A stretch of 64,000 nt of DNA from positions 22,914 to 86,913 of the forward strand of contig DATKYQ010000067.1 of assembly GCA_035528415.1 (NCBI GenBank), in the 5' to 3' direction. This document shows, in pieces, positions 8,563-16,562 of the stretch. Position 1 is the stretch's first letter; every line of letters begins with the position of its first letter. The translations under genes and the position numbers were made by a program. The stretch is from DATKYQ01 sp035528415. Lineage in GTDB: Bacteria; Myxococcota; B64-G9. A model generated the notes under the pieces. It searched no databases. It was not told the origin of the DNA and saw only the letters and a list, made by a program, of their open reading frames with translations.

Positions 8563-9621
8563 ATGTGCATGCGCTCATTATCGTTCTGTTTCGTTGTCAT
8601 GACCATGTTCGCTGTGGCCAGGGCGGCCGAGCCGGCGCCTGATCCGCTGGACGATCCCGAGGTTCTCGACAGCTACCCGACGCCGGACAACGCATACTAC
8701 AACTACCTGAAGAGCAGGCGTATGGAGTGCCAAGGGGACGGCGCCGTCCTGGAGAAGCCGGTCGAGCTGAAGCTGGCCGGGAGAACTTACAGCTTCAGCG
8801 GGCCGAGGCTTTCGTTTGTGGGTAAAGACCCTGACGGTATTGTGACCCTTGGGGTTCTGGGGGCCATAAAGGATTTCGGCGAGGAGACGCGTAGTGCGCT
8901 TGACTTTTTTCTGGATCGCTTCGAAAAGGAAAAGATCGACGCGCTTTTACTTCCGGGAGACATCGCATCCTCGGAGTTCGAACTCGCCCAGATCCTCATG
9001 TTCTGCGCCCGGCGCTCTTGGCCGGTGCTGGTGGTAATCGGCAACACCGAGAGCCGGGCTTCTTTTAACCGCGCAGTGCTAGCCGCCCTAAAAGCGTTTC
9101 CCAACATCATCAATATGGATTTCGTAAGAAGGGTCGATCTGGGCGGTGCGGTCCTGGTGAGTCTGCCCGGTTATATCGATCGGCGCTTCATTCACGAGAC
9201 GGCCGGGTGCACCTACAGGCGCCGGGATCTGAGAAAGATGAACGGATTGATCGAGGGCATCAAGGACACACTTGTGTTCATAAGTCACGGACCGCCGCGC
9301 GGGGAGGGGGCCGACGGGCTTGATTTCGCCGCCGAGGGCGGCAACGTAGGCGACAAGAACATCAACGCTTTTCTCGAGAAGCACAAGATAACCTTCGGCA
9401 TTTTCAGCCACATCATCGAGGCCGGAGGCCGAACAGACGACGGGCAGGGGAAGGCGGTGCCTTCCGGAAAGTACACAACCAACCTGCGGATCAACGTCGG
9501 TTCGGCTAACCCGCTCGCTTGGCAACTCAACAGCGGCCGGCTGAGCTGCGGCATGGGCGCCGTCTTCCGGATCAAGGAAGGCAAGGCCGCCTACACGCTG
9601 GTCTCCCGCCCCTGCAAGTAG
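8563..9621 (+). CDS. secreted calcineurin-like metallophosphoesterase
   Basis: ATG at 8563 is preceded by AGGGAG; an upstream in-frame GTG at 8527 lacks a site. A signal peptide (SLSFCFVVMTMFAVARA) directs export. The metallophosphoesterase landmarks appear in order: LLLPGDI (GD), VIGNTES (GN-T/H-E), ISHGPP (GH-like) and a later GIFSHII. The first DxH motif is not clearly kept, so activity is uncertain. The gene sits seven bases upstream of the RNA methyltransferase and may be cotranscribed with it. Confidence 0.65.
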   Translation: MCMRSLSFCFVVMTMFAVARAAEPAPDPLDDPEVLDSYPTPDNAYYNYLKSRRMECQGDGAVLEKPVELKLAGRTYSFSGPRLSFVGKDPDGIVTLGVLGAIKDFGEETRSALDFFLDRFEKEKIDALLLPGDIASSEFELAQILMFCARRSWPVLVVIGNTESRASFNRAVLAALKAFPNIINMDFVRRVDLGGAVLVSLPGYIDRRFIHETAGCTYRRRDLRKMNGLIEGIKDTLVFISHGPPRGEGADGLDFAAEGGNVGDKNINAFLEKHKITFGIFSHIIEAGGRTDDGQGKAVPSGKYTTNLRINVGSANPLAWQLNSGRLSCGMGAVFRIKEGKAAYTLVSRPCK

Positions 9622-9627
9622 TGCCCG

Positions 9628-10995
9628 ATGGTTGAAGACGCTATTCGGGCCGGGCGGCGCGTTACGCTCGAAATCGACGGCTTTGCCGCCGGTGGCCTGG
9701 GAGTGGGGCGCCTGGACGGCCGGGCCGTCTTCGTACCGTTCACGATTCCCGGCGAGAGCGTGACGGCCAAGATCGTCCACATCGGCAGACGTAAAATCAC
9801 GGCTGAAGCAGAGCGAATCGTACGGCCGTCTCCCGATCGCATCCAGCCTGCCTGTCCCGCTTTCGGGCGTTGCGGCGGTTGTCAGCTGCAGCACGTGGCC
9901 TATCACGCGCAAGCGCTTTTGAAACGACGGTTACTTCTCGACGCGCTCAGATCGATTAGCGGATTCGAACCGGAAAGCGAGCCTGGGATAGTGTCCGCTC
10001 CCGAGCCGTTCGCTTATCGCAATCGCGGCCAGTATCCGGTTGCCCGCCGTGGCTCGCGGGTGGTGACCGGGTTCTATGCTCCGCGTTCTCACCGGGTAGT
10101 GGCGGTCGATCGCTGTCTGATCCACGATCCCCTGGTGGACGAGGCTGTCGCCTGTGTGCGCGCCTGGGCGACGAGTAAGAAAGTCGCCGTCTACGACGAG
10201 AACAGGAACACCGGCTGGTTGCGGCACGTGGCCGCGCGGGCCGGCGGCGGTTCGGGCCAGGTTCTGGTGACGCTGGTCGTCCGGGACGATCGCCGACAGA
10301 GTTGGAGAGATTTACTGCGGCGCCTGCGACGCCGTCTGCCGGGGCTGGCCGGCTTGACTCTCAACATCAACGGGGCGCGCACAAATGTCATTTTCGGAAG
10401 ACGCGAGCGCGCCTTGTGGGGCGGCTCGACAATCAACGAGCGCTTCATGGGTCTCGACCTGCTGCTGGCTCCGCAGTCGTTTTTCCAGGTCAACAGCAAC
10501 CAGGCACAAGAACTCTTCAGCCTGGCACTGGATTTCCTGGCCGATGCGGACGGGCCGATAGTCGACGCCTACTGCGGCGTGGGGGTGCTGGCACTCTTGC
10601 TGGCCCGGCTGGGACATGCGGCCGTGGGTATAGAGAGCAACCCGGCGGCCGTGCGCGACGCGCGCCGGGCGGCCGAGGACAACGGCGTTTCGCGGACGAC
10701 CTTTCATGAAGGCACGGTAGAGAAAGTTCTGCCGCAGCTGGTTATGGAAGGATTTTCACCCGCTGCGGCGATTCTGGATCCGCCCCGCAAGGGATGCGCC
10801 CCTGAAGTGCTGGAGGCGTTGATTGACGCCCGGGTCCGCAAGGTAGCCTATATCAGCTGTCATCCCGGCAGCCTGGCCCGCGATCTGTCACGCCTGTTCG
10901 AGGCCGGCTACGTGCTTGAAAGATTGGTAGGCGTAGACATGTTCCCCCAGACCGCGCACCTGGAAGTCTTCGCCGGTTTAAAACTGGTAGCCTGA
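9628..10995 (+). CDS. rlmD: TrmA/RlmD-family rRNA (uracil-C5)-methyltransferase
   Basis: A TRAM/OB domain occupies about residues 8-67. The [4Fe-4S] ligands C76-x5-C82-x2-C85 follow, with a further Cys in the HRVVAVDRC segment as the probable fourth. The SAM-binding region reads VDAYCGVGVLALLLA, followed by LDPPRKGC. The catalytic Cys is in YISCHPGSLARDL, and FPQTAHLEV is the C-terminal signature of this family. SAM-dependent C5-methylation of a uridine is expected. Assignment to RlmD rather than a paralogue rests on general similarity. The gene converges on the FAD oxidoreductase with four bases between them. Confidence 0.85.
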   Translation: MVEDAIRAGRRVTLEIDGFAAGGLGVGRLDGRAVFVPFTIPGESVTAKIVHIGRRKITAEAERIVRPSPDRIQPACPAFGRCGGCQLQHVAYHAQALLKRRLLLDALRSISGFEPESEPGIVSAPEPFAYRNRGQYPVARRGSRVVTGFYAPRSHRVVAVDRCLIHDPLVDEAVACVRAWATSKKVAVYDENRNTGWLRHVAARAGGGSGQVLVTLVVRDDRRQSWRDLLRRLRRRLPGLAGLTLNINGARTNVIFGRRERALWGGSTINERFMGLDLLLAPQSFFQVNSNQAQELFSLALDFLADADGPIVDAYCGVGVLALLLARLGHAAVGIESNPAAVRDARRAAEDNGVSRTTFHEGTVEKVLPQLVMEGFSPAAAILDPPRKGCAPEVLEALIDARVRKVAYISCHPGSLARDLSRLFEAGYVLERLVGVDMFPQTAHLEVFAGLKLVA

Positions 10996-10999
10996 GCGC

Positions 11000-12412
11000 T
11001 TACCCGAAATATTGCTTGCCGGTGGCGACGTGTGCGGCCGCGTCGCGGTCTGTTCCTTCGAGGATGGCACGGGCTGCGCGGCGGCCCATTTCGATCGAGT
11101 GATCCATGTTGTTGTAACGGAAGAGCGCGCTGCGGCCGATGGGCAGGAAGTTCTCGATCGATTCGAAGAAAGACAGGATGGTGCGCACTCGTTCCGCGTA
11201 GCCGATGTCGTAGATCGGGTAGGCGTGCGGCGCGCGCCGGGTGCGAACGGTGATTACATCGGCTCGGGTAAGATGCAGAAATCCGAGCCGGTCGAGATCA
11301 TCGACCACCCTTTCGGCCAGCACGTCGTCTGAGGTGCTCCAGGTGCGGTCGCCTTCGTCGCAGGTGATCTCGGCGCAGATTACCGTCTTGCCTTCCGGGC
11401 AGTTGTGGCGGCTGAAGTTCACGGCCTCTGTCAACCGGTTGGAGATGAAGCGCTGCTCGGGCAGGTAGATCCAGTGATCCTCAGAGATGCGGGGCCTTTT
11501 GGTGAATAGGTAGACGAAGACGATGGCCCTGAAACGCAGGTTGTCAGCAGCGCTGCAGACCGCCTCGGGGGCCTTGTCGCCAAGCAGCCCGATCGTATCG
11601 GTCAAAGGCAGGGTGCCGATTACCTCGTCCGGTTCGATATCCAGGTTATCCGCCGTCACCCTGGTAATGCGCGAATTGTCGAGGGTCAGGCCACGGACGG
11701 GTTTCTCGCACAGCACCCGGTTGCCGGCCGCCTCGATCACATCGCTCATGGCGCGCGAGAGAGCGCCGATTCCGCCCCGGGCCGGGTAATAGAAGCGCGC
11801 GGCGTAGGTGCGCGGCTGGTCACTGCCCTTGAAAACCGTCTTGACGAACGTATCCCATAGACTCAGCAGGCTGATGCGCTGGCTGGCCCAGTCGGCCGAG
11901 ATCTCGGTGCAGGGAATGCCCCAGGCCTTCTCGGTGTACTGCTTGAAGAAGATGTCGTACAGGGTACGCCCGAAACGGGACGCGACCCAGTCTTCAAAAG
12001 AGCGATCGGGAGAAGGGCGAAGCAGCGTCTTGCCCCGCGCCAGCGCGTAATCTGCGAGGATTCTAGCGGTGGTGAGCGGAGGCATGGAGAAGACGGCGTT
12101 GCCCACTTTGAGGGGGTAGTCGAAGAAGCGGCCCTTGAGAAAGATGCGGCTGCGGCGCTGCTTGAGAAGCAGGTCTTCTCCGAGCAGGGTCGAGAAGCCC
12201 GAGACGTCCTCGGGTTCGTGAATCAGAAAACGGTGCGGTCCGAGATCGTAGGTGAAGCCGTTCTCGGAATACGAGCGCGCCAGCCCGCCGACCAGGTCTT
12301 CGCGTTCGAGGACGGTGACTTCGGCTCCGCCGGTTGTGAGTTCCTGGGCGCAACTGAGTCCGGCCAGTCCGCCGCCGAGTATGGCGCAGTTCTTTTTCAC
12401 GCGCGGCATCCT
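11000..12412 (-). CDS. FAD-dependent amine-oxidase/protoporphyrinogen-oxidase-like oxidoreductase
   Basis: The dinucleotide-binding motif GGGLAGLSCAQEL lies within the first 25 residues, followed by an acidic residue in VLERE and the GGLARSY and DLGPHRF segments. These are typical of the family that includes UDP-galactopyranose mutase, protoporphyrinogen oxidase and glycan-modifying FAD proteins. Residues in 'YPARGGIGALSRAM' form the second FAD segment. ATG at 12412 is chosen; an in-frame TTG at 12436 and a GTG three codons later are alternatives because no spacing is ideal. Substrate unknown; a role in cell-surface glycan synthesis is a guess from the family. Confidence 0.75.
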   Translation of the reverse strand, partial: RMPRVKKNCAILGGGLAGLSCAQELTTGGAEVTVLEREDLVGGLARSYSENGFTYDLGPHRFLIHEPEDVSGFSTLLGEDLLLKQRRSRIFLKGRFFDYPLKVGNAVFSMPPLTTARILADYALARGKTLLRPSPDRSFEDWVASRFGRTLYDIFFKQYTEKAWGIPCTEISADWASQRISLLSLWDTFVKTVFKGSDQPRTYAARFYYPARGGIGALSRAMSDVIEAAGNRVLCEKPVRGLTLDNSRITRVTADNLDIEPDEVIGTLPLTDTIGLLGDKAPEAVCSAADNLRFRAIVFVYLFTKRPRISEDHWIYLPEQRFISNRLTEAVNFSRHNCPEGKTVICAEITCDEGDRTWSTSDDVLAERVVDDLDRLGFLHLTRADVITVRTRRAPHAYPIYDIGYAERVRTILSFFESIENFLPIGRSALFRYNNMDHSIEMGRRAARAILEGTDRDAAAHVATGKQYFG

Positions 12413-12470
12413 ACTTAGCGGTCTCGCACTAGTCAAACTTTACCGGGCGTATCGATCGGCTCGATCGGTT

Positions 12471-14513
12471 TTAGGGTTGCGGAGTTTTCCTGGAAACGGC
12501 GCTCAGTGAAAGCTTGGCCCGCGGTGGATCTACGGCGGTCGGGCAACCCAGTGTCACTTCGATCGAGCCTGGCAAGACACGCGAGATGCTGCCGCAGCGG
12601 CGCCCGAGCAGGCCGCCCTCGCGCACCAGGTGGACATTGCCGTGCGGGTCGGCTAGCAACGCGGCGCGTCTCTTGCCGAGGCGGACGGTGCCTGCCAGCC
12701 TGAGGCGAGCCAGCGGGAAATCAGTTGCCGCTTTCTTGCGCTCGCAGCCCCGCGGTCCGCAGCCTTCGGGCATGGCGAGTGCGGGAGCCAGGGTTTCGTT
12801 CGATCCGGTTTCTTTCTTGAGCAGCACACGTCCCGCGCGGATACGGCGCACCAGGCGGCCGTCGGACAGCCTGTCTCCCTCGGAGAACCAGCGGCTGCGG
12901 CCGGCATCCGACAGCAGGGCGCGGTAATGGCCCGAGCGCTGCATGATTGCGTAAAGACGGGTGTCACCCGTGCCGCAGCGTCCGGTCTTTCGGCAAGCAG
13001 AAGAGTCGTATTTGCCGGAAGGAGATTCAATGGTCGCCAAAGACCCGTGCCGCGAAAGCCCAAGGCCGCGCGAAGCCAGCAGCCCGGAAAGCAGTCTCTT
13101 TCGGGGCACGTCTTTCAAGTGCGCACTCAAGCCACTTGTTTGCGGGGAGCAATCAGTCAAGCGCTCGATGCCGGCTAGCTCCGCGACGATTTCACCCAGC
13201 GGCGCTTCCCCGGCCCAGAGCGACACAGCTTCACCTTGGTCTTTGTCCAGAGCCGGCGCATCCGCCGGCAAGACGACAGCCAGGGTACGATCACCCCGCG
13301 GCGTAAGATCCAGCGCCCACAGGATCAAAGACGCCAGCGTGCGTGCCACCTGCCCGCGGACGGCCAAGGCCAGTCTGTTCTGCGAGCGCGGCGGCAGCAG
13401 CCCGACGCGCGAGACGTCGGCCAGAAGAGAGAGCACCTCGGCCGGAGATGCATCCGGAAAAAATACGTCAATTGCCCTGTCTGAAAACATCGCGGCAGCG
13501 GGAGGCTCGCGGGATAGCTTGGCGGCTGCCACCGTTACCGCGCCGACCTTGCGGTGTACGAGTCGCATGCGCTCGAAAAGAGCCGTAAGCAGTCCATCGA
13601 CATCCGCTCCGTCCATGTGTCCGCTCAGCGGGGCGCCGGCGGAGCCGGCGGTTCCGGCGACGATGACGTTCGCGTGACCCAGCCCGGCGACGGAAAGCAC
13701 GGCGGAGAGCGGGTCGAGGTCTTGCATGTCGATGCCCGTTCCGGTGCCGGCCGTTACAGCAGTGGGAACTTTCAAGCGCTCAATGTCGATAGCTGGAGGA
13801 TGGGCGAGCCGTGAGGCACGTTTCTGCAACAGTGCGCTGAAGTGTTTCATGGATCCTGAATCGCAGGCCAGGCCGGACACAACGAGGTTCCTAGCGCGCA
13901 GGCTGATACGGCGCAGATCGACGGTTTCCGCGTCGAGCAGCAGCGAGAGTAGATCGAGAAGCGGCCGGGAGTTGGCCCGCTGTCTTTCGAGCCAGGCCAG
14001 ATTGCCGGCCAGCCAGTCGAGGTCGGTCTTTGAGGCCTCGTTCAGGATTGTTTCCCGAGCGGACGTTTCAAGGCTCCAGAGGATAACGGTCATATGCCAG
14101 GAGTCCTGCTTGGCTTCGATTTCGACGGGTGCGGTAATGGTCAGGCCCGCGTCATAACAGTCGGAAAGCCAGTCGATCAACGAGCGCGGATCCGAGCTTG
14201 ACGAAGCCTGCCTGCTGGCCATGGCCACTCCGGCGCGCGAGCGCCGCTTCACGGGCCCCAGTCGCACCACTATTCCGGCGCGTTTTCCGGCGGCCAGAGC
14301 CGTAGTCTTCAACGGATGTTTAGCGGACGACTTACCGAGCTCGTCGATGATCCTCTGTATTTGCTCAACGGGTCCAGGAGCCGTACGGCCTACTAAAATA
14401 TTGTTCAGAGCAGAAGAGTAGGCGGATGGCGAGACTGACAAGAGAACCATGCTTACGGATAAGTTCAAGATTCGCATGGCACCAAACCGGCTGAGAACTC
14501 TTGAGTTTTTCAT
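12471..14513 (-). CDS. secreted composite protein with PilN/O-like, two STN-like and PilP-like regions
   Basis: The start ATG at 14513 overlaps the toxin stop codon (ATGA). An internal ATG at 14477 gives a compact signal peptide (MRILNLSVSMVLLSVSPSAYSSA) and may be the original start. Of 680 residues, 130-235 resemble the periplasmic parts of PilO/PilN. Residues 348-417 and 429-497 look like two secretin N-terminal (STN/N0) modules: IDVFFPDASPAEVLSLLADVSRVGLL and VSLWAGEAPLGEIVAELA...LSAHLKDVPRKRLLSGLL. Residues about 595-655 match the PilP pattern (LRLAGTVRLGKRRAALL...G..HLVREGGLLGRRCGSI). There is no secretin barrel and no other pilus gene nearby. Domain calls are by eye. The protein could dock with a type IV pilus or type II secretion machine encoded elsewhere. 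Confidence 0.5.
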   Translation of the reverse strand: MKNSRVLSRFGAMRILNLSVSMVLLSVSPSAYSSALNNILVGRTAPGPVEQIQRIIDELGKSSAKHPLKTTALAAGKRAGIVVRLGPVKRRSRAGVAMASRQASSSSDPRSLIDWLSDCYDAGLTITAPVEIEAKQDSWHMTVILWSLETSARETILNEASKTDLDWLAGNLAWLERQRANSRPLLDLLSLLLDAETVDLRRISLRARNLVVSGLACDSGSMKHFSALLQKRASRLAHPPAIDIERLKVPTAVTAGTGTGIDMQDLDPLSAVLSVAGLGHANVIVAGTAGSAGAPLSGHMDGADVDGLLTALFERMRLVHRKVGAVTVAAAKLSREPPAAAMFSDRAIDVFFPDASPAEVLSLLADVSRVGLLPPRSQNRLALAVRGQVARTLASLILWALDLTPRGDRTLAVVLPADAPALDKDQGEAVSLWAGEAPLGEIVAELAGIERLTDCSPQTSGLSAHLKDVPRKRLLSGLLASRGLGLSRHGSLATIESPSGKYDSSACRKTGRCGTGDTRLYAIMQRSGHYRALLSDAGRSRWFSEGDRLSDGRLVRRIRAGRVLLKKETGSNETLAPALAMPEGCGPRGCERKKAATDFPLARLRLAGTVRLGKRRAALLADPHGNVHLVREGGLLGRRCGSISRVLPGSIEVTLGCPTAVDPPRAKLSLSAVSRKTPQP

Positions 14514-14818
14514 TCTTTCGGCTTTGACTCGAGACGTTCTTGCCAATAACCGGGCTTCCTGTTGAGTTGCATTACGGCAATGATGACAATCTCGTCGTCA
14601 AGGATTTCGTAGACTATCCCGTACGGAAAACGGTTTGTAAGGCACCGTCTCGTGTTTTCCGAAAGATGTGACCATGCTTCCGGGAACTGCATGATACGAC
14701 GAACCGTAGAAATAAATTCCTTGGCGAATTGGAGTCCTAGTCCTGGTTGGCAGTCCTCGTAGAAGTTAACTGTCTCTTCGAGTTCAACCCGTGCCAAAGG
14801 GTGAAAAGAATAGTTCAT
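14510..14818 (-). CDS. ParE/RelE-superfamily toxin
   Basis: 102 residues. It has the typical beginning for this superfamily (YSFHPLARVELEETVNFYED), the central FPEAW and RRCLTNRFPYGIVYEI segments, and a final IIAVMQLNRKPGYWQERL. Members inhibit gyrase (ParE) or cleave ribosome-bound mRNA (RelE); which applies cannot be told. The start codon overlaps the antitoxin stop as ATGA, so translation is coupled. Base composition is clearly more AT-rich than the surrounding genes, suggesting a mobile module. Confidence 0.85.
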   Translation of the reverse strand: MNYSFHPLARVELEETVNFYEDCQPGLGLQFAKEFISTVRRIMQFPEAWSHLSENTRRCLTNRFPYGIVYEILDDEIVIIAVMQLNRKPGYWQERLESKPKE

Positions 14819-15042
14819 TTAGAAAAACGCTTGCGGATTTGTTCAGTAACCTCTTCTCCTGGAATAGTGGCGACCTTCCCTTCTTGTATCTCGGCCACTC
14901 TCTTCTCGGCCTCTTGTGCCCATAATTGGTCGACGTCCTGTTTTGAGGGATTAAGGCTGTTCAGAAGTTTGTCGATTAACAAGGTCTTTATCTCGATCGG
15001 CAAAGATTCTGCCATTGAAACTAACTCATTGGCATCGATCAC
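14815..15042 (-). CDS. addiction-module antitoxin (TIGR02574 / Unstab_antitox type)
   Basis: GTG at 15042 is chosen because GAGGAG (15049-15054) lies six bases upstream and the N-terminus then matches the family. An in-frame GTG at 15063 adds seven residues but would sit almost at the predicted transcription start. The sequence reads NELVSMAESLPIEIKTLLIDKLLNSL, then an acidic LWAQEAEKRVAEIQEGKV, the usual layout of this short antitoxin. It neutralises the toxin encoded immediately downstream. Confidence 0.8.
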   Translation of the reverse strand: MIDANELVSMAESLPIEIKTLLIDKLLNSLNPSKQDVDQLWAQEAEKRVAEIQEGKVATIPGEEVTEQIRKRFSK

Positions 15043-15075
15043 GATTCTCTCCTCGAGTCTCACTCACCTCCAAAA

Positions 15076-15084
15076 AGTATAGCA
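15076..15084 (-). promoter_or_regulatory. extended -10 element of the toxin-antitoxin operon
   Basis: On the minus strand the bases read TGC followed by TATACT (hexamer at 15076-15081), an extended -10 motif. Transcription would start near 15069 and give a leader of about 27 nt before the GTG at 15042. No good -35 is seen 17 bp upstream, which fits an extended -10 promoter. Confidence 0.35.
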
Positions 15085-15161
15085 AAAGTGAATCCATTTT
15101 ACTATCTCAATATATTGTTATCCTTGTGTCACAAGATTTACGGAGATAATCTGCAAACGAC

Positions 15162-16562
15162 ATGCTCGAGTACGGTGATAAAGCCGATCTTTTTTCCCCC
15201 GAGGACAAGACCTACACGGTCTCCGAACTGACCGGCGATGTGCGGGCCCTGCTCGAGGATCGTTTCGGGCTGGTGCGCGTTGTGGGCGAGCTGTCGGGGC
15301 TCAGCCGGGCCTCATCGGGGCACTTTTATTTTTCGCTCAAGGACGAGCGGGCCTCCATTCAGGCCGTCATGTTCCGCTCGGCGGCGGCGCGCCTGCCTGA
15401 TCTGCCCGAAGACGGAGACGAGGTCGAATGTCTCGGGCGGCTTACAATGTACGAGCCGCGCGGGCGCACGCAACTGATCGTCGAGCGGCTGGTACCGCGC
15501 GGGGCGGGCGAATTGGGGCTCAGGTTTCTGCGCCTGAAAAAAAAGCTGGCCGCCGAGGGCCTGTTCGATCCGGAGTGCAAGCGTCCGCTGCCGTACATTC
15601 CGGGTTGCATCGGAGTGGTCACAAGTCCGACAGGGGCGGCCATCCGCGACATCCTCAACGTGCTAGGGCGGCGCTTTCCGTCCGTTCCGGTGCTGATCTA
15701 TCCGGTCAGGGTGCAGGGCGATCAGGCGGCCGCTGAGATCGCGGCCGGCATCGAGCGCCTGGAAGAAGGCGGCGAGTGCGACGTGATCATCATCGGACGC
15801 GGCGGCGGATCGGCCGAGGATCTGTGGGCTTTCAACGAGGAGATTGTCGTACGGGCCGTGGCCGCCTCGAAGGTGCCGATCGTCAGTGCTGTGGGTCACG
15901 AGGTGGACATCGTACTTTCCGATCTCGCGGCCGACCTGCGGGCGCCGACTCCCTCGGCCGCGGCCGAACTGGTAGTGCCCGACCGGGACGAACTGCAAGA
16001 TCGACTGACAGAGCGGGTCGCCACTTTCAGCAATATGATCAGCCTGCGGCTGGCCGAGGCGCACAGGCGTTTGGCCGAGACGGCCGGGCGTGTGCGCGAT
16101 CCGCGGTTGGTTCTCGCGGCCTATCGCCTGCGCCTCGATGAATCGCTGCGGGCGGCGAACTCGGTCGTTGACGCCAGGCTGGATCATGCCAGGCGTGAAC
16201 TTACGAATCTGCGACTGGTGCTGGCCGGGCGCGATCCACGACCTTCGTTTAAGCTTGCCCGACAGACTCTCGATTCGGGACGCGCCAGATTCGAGCGGTC
16301 TGCGCTTGGCGATCTTTTGGACCGTCGCATGCGCATCGAAAGAGGCCGGGACGCTCTGCGCAGGTTGGATCCCTTGTCCGTCCTGGCCCGCGGTTACAGC
16401 GTGGTCACGACCGAGGACGGCAAAGTGCTGCAAGAAATTTCCAGTGTAAAGCCCGGGGATGAGATCCACGTCAGGCTCCAGCGTGGCGAATTGGACGCCG
16501 GCGTGCACCGGGTGCAGCCTCACAAGGAACCAGCGCGCGGCGCCGGTGCTGCTGGCGACTAG
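15162..16562 (+). CDS. xseA: exodeoxyribonuclease VII large subunit
   Basis: 466 residues, normal length for XseA. An N-terminal OB-fold (YTVSELTGDVRALLEDRFGLVRVVGELSGLSRASSGHFYFSLKD) is followed by the catalytic domain with GVVTSPTGAAIRDIL, IIIGRGGGSAEDLWAFNEE and SAVGHEVDIVLSDLAADLRAPTPSAAAE. A long helical coiled-coil region and the C-terminal GYSVVTTEDGKVL follow. It degrades single-stranded DNA as part of a complex with XseB. No xseB is found next to it. The 3' end overlaps the convergent kinase gene by four bases. Confidence 0.95.
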   Translation: MLEYGDKADLFSPEDKTYTVSELTGDVRALLEDRFGLVRVVGELSGLSRASSGHFYFSLKDERASIQAVMFRSAAARLPDLPEDGDEVECLGRLTMYEPRGRTQLIVERLVPRGAGELGLRFLRLKKKLAAEGLFDPECKRPLPYIPGCIGVVTSPTGAAIRDILNVLGRRFPSVPVLIYPVRVQGDQAAAEIAAGIERLEEGGECDVIIIGRGGGSAEDLWAFNEEIVVRAVAASKVPIVSAVGHEVDIVLSDLAADLRAPTPSAAAELVVPDRDELQDRLTERVATFSNMISLRLAEAHRRLAETAGRVRDPRLVLAAYRLRLDESLRAANSVVDARLDHARRELTNLRLVLAGRDPRPSFKLARQTLDSGRARFERSALGDLLDRRMRIERGRDALRRLDPLSVLARGYSVVTTEDGKVLQEISSVKPGDEIHVRLQRGELDAGVHRVQPHKEPARGAGAAGD

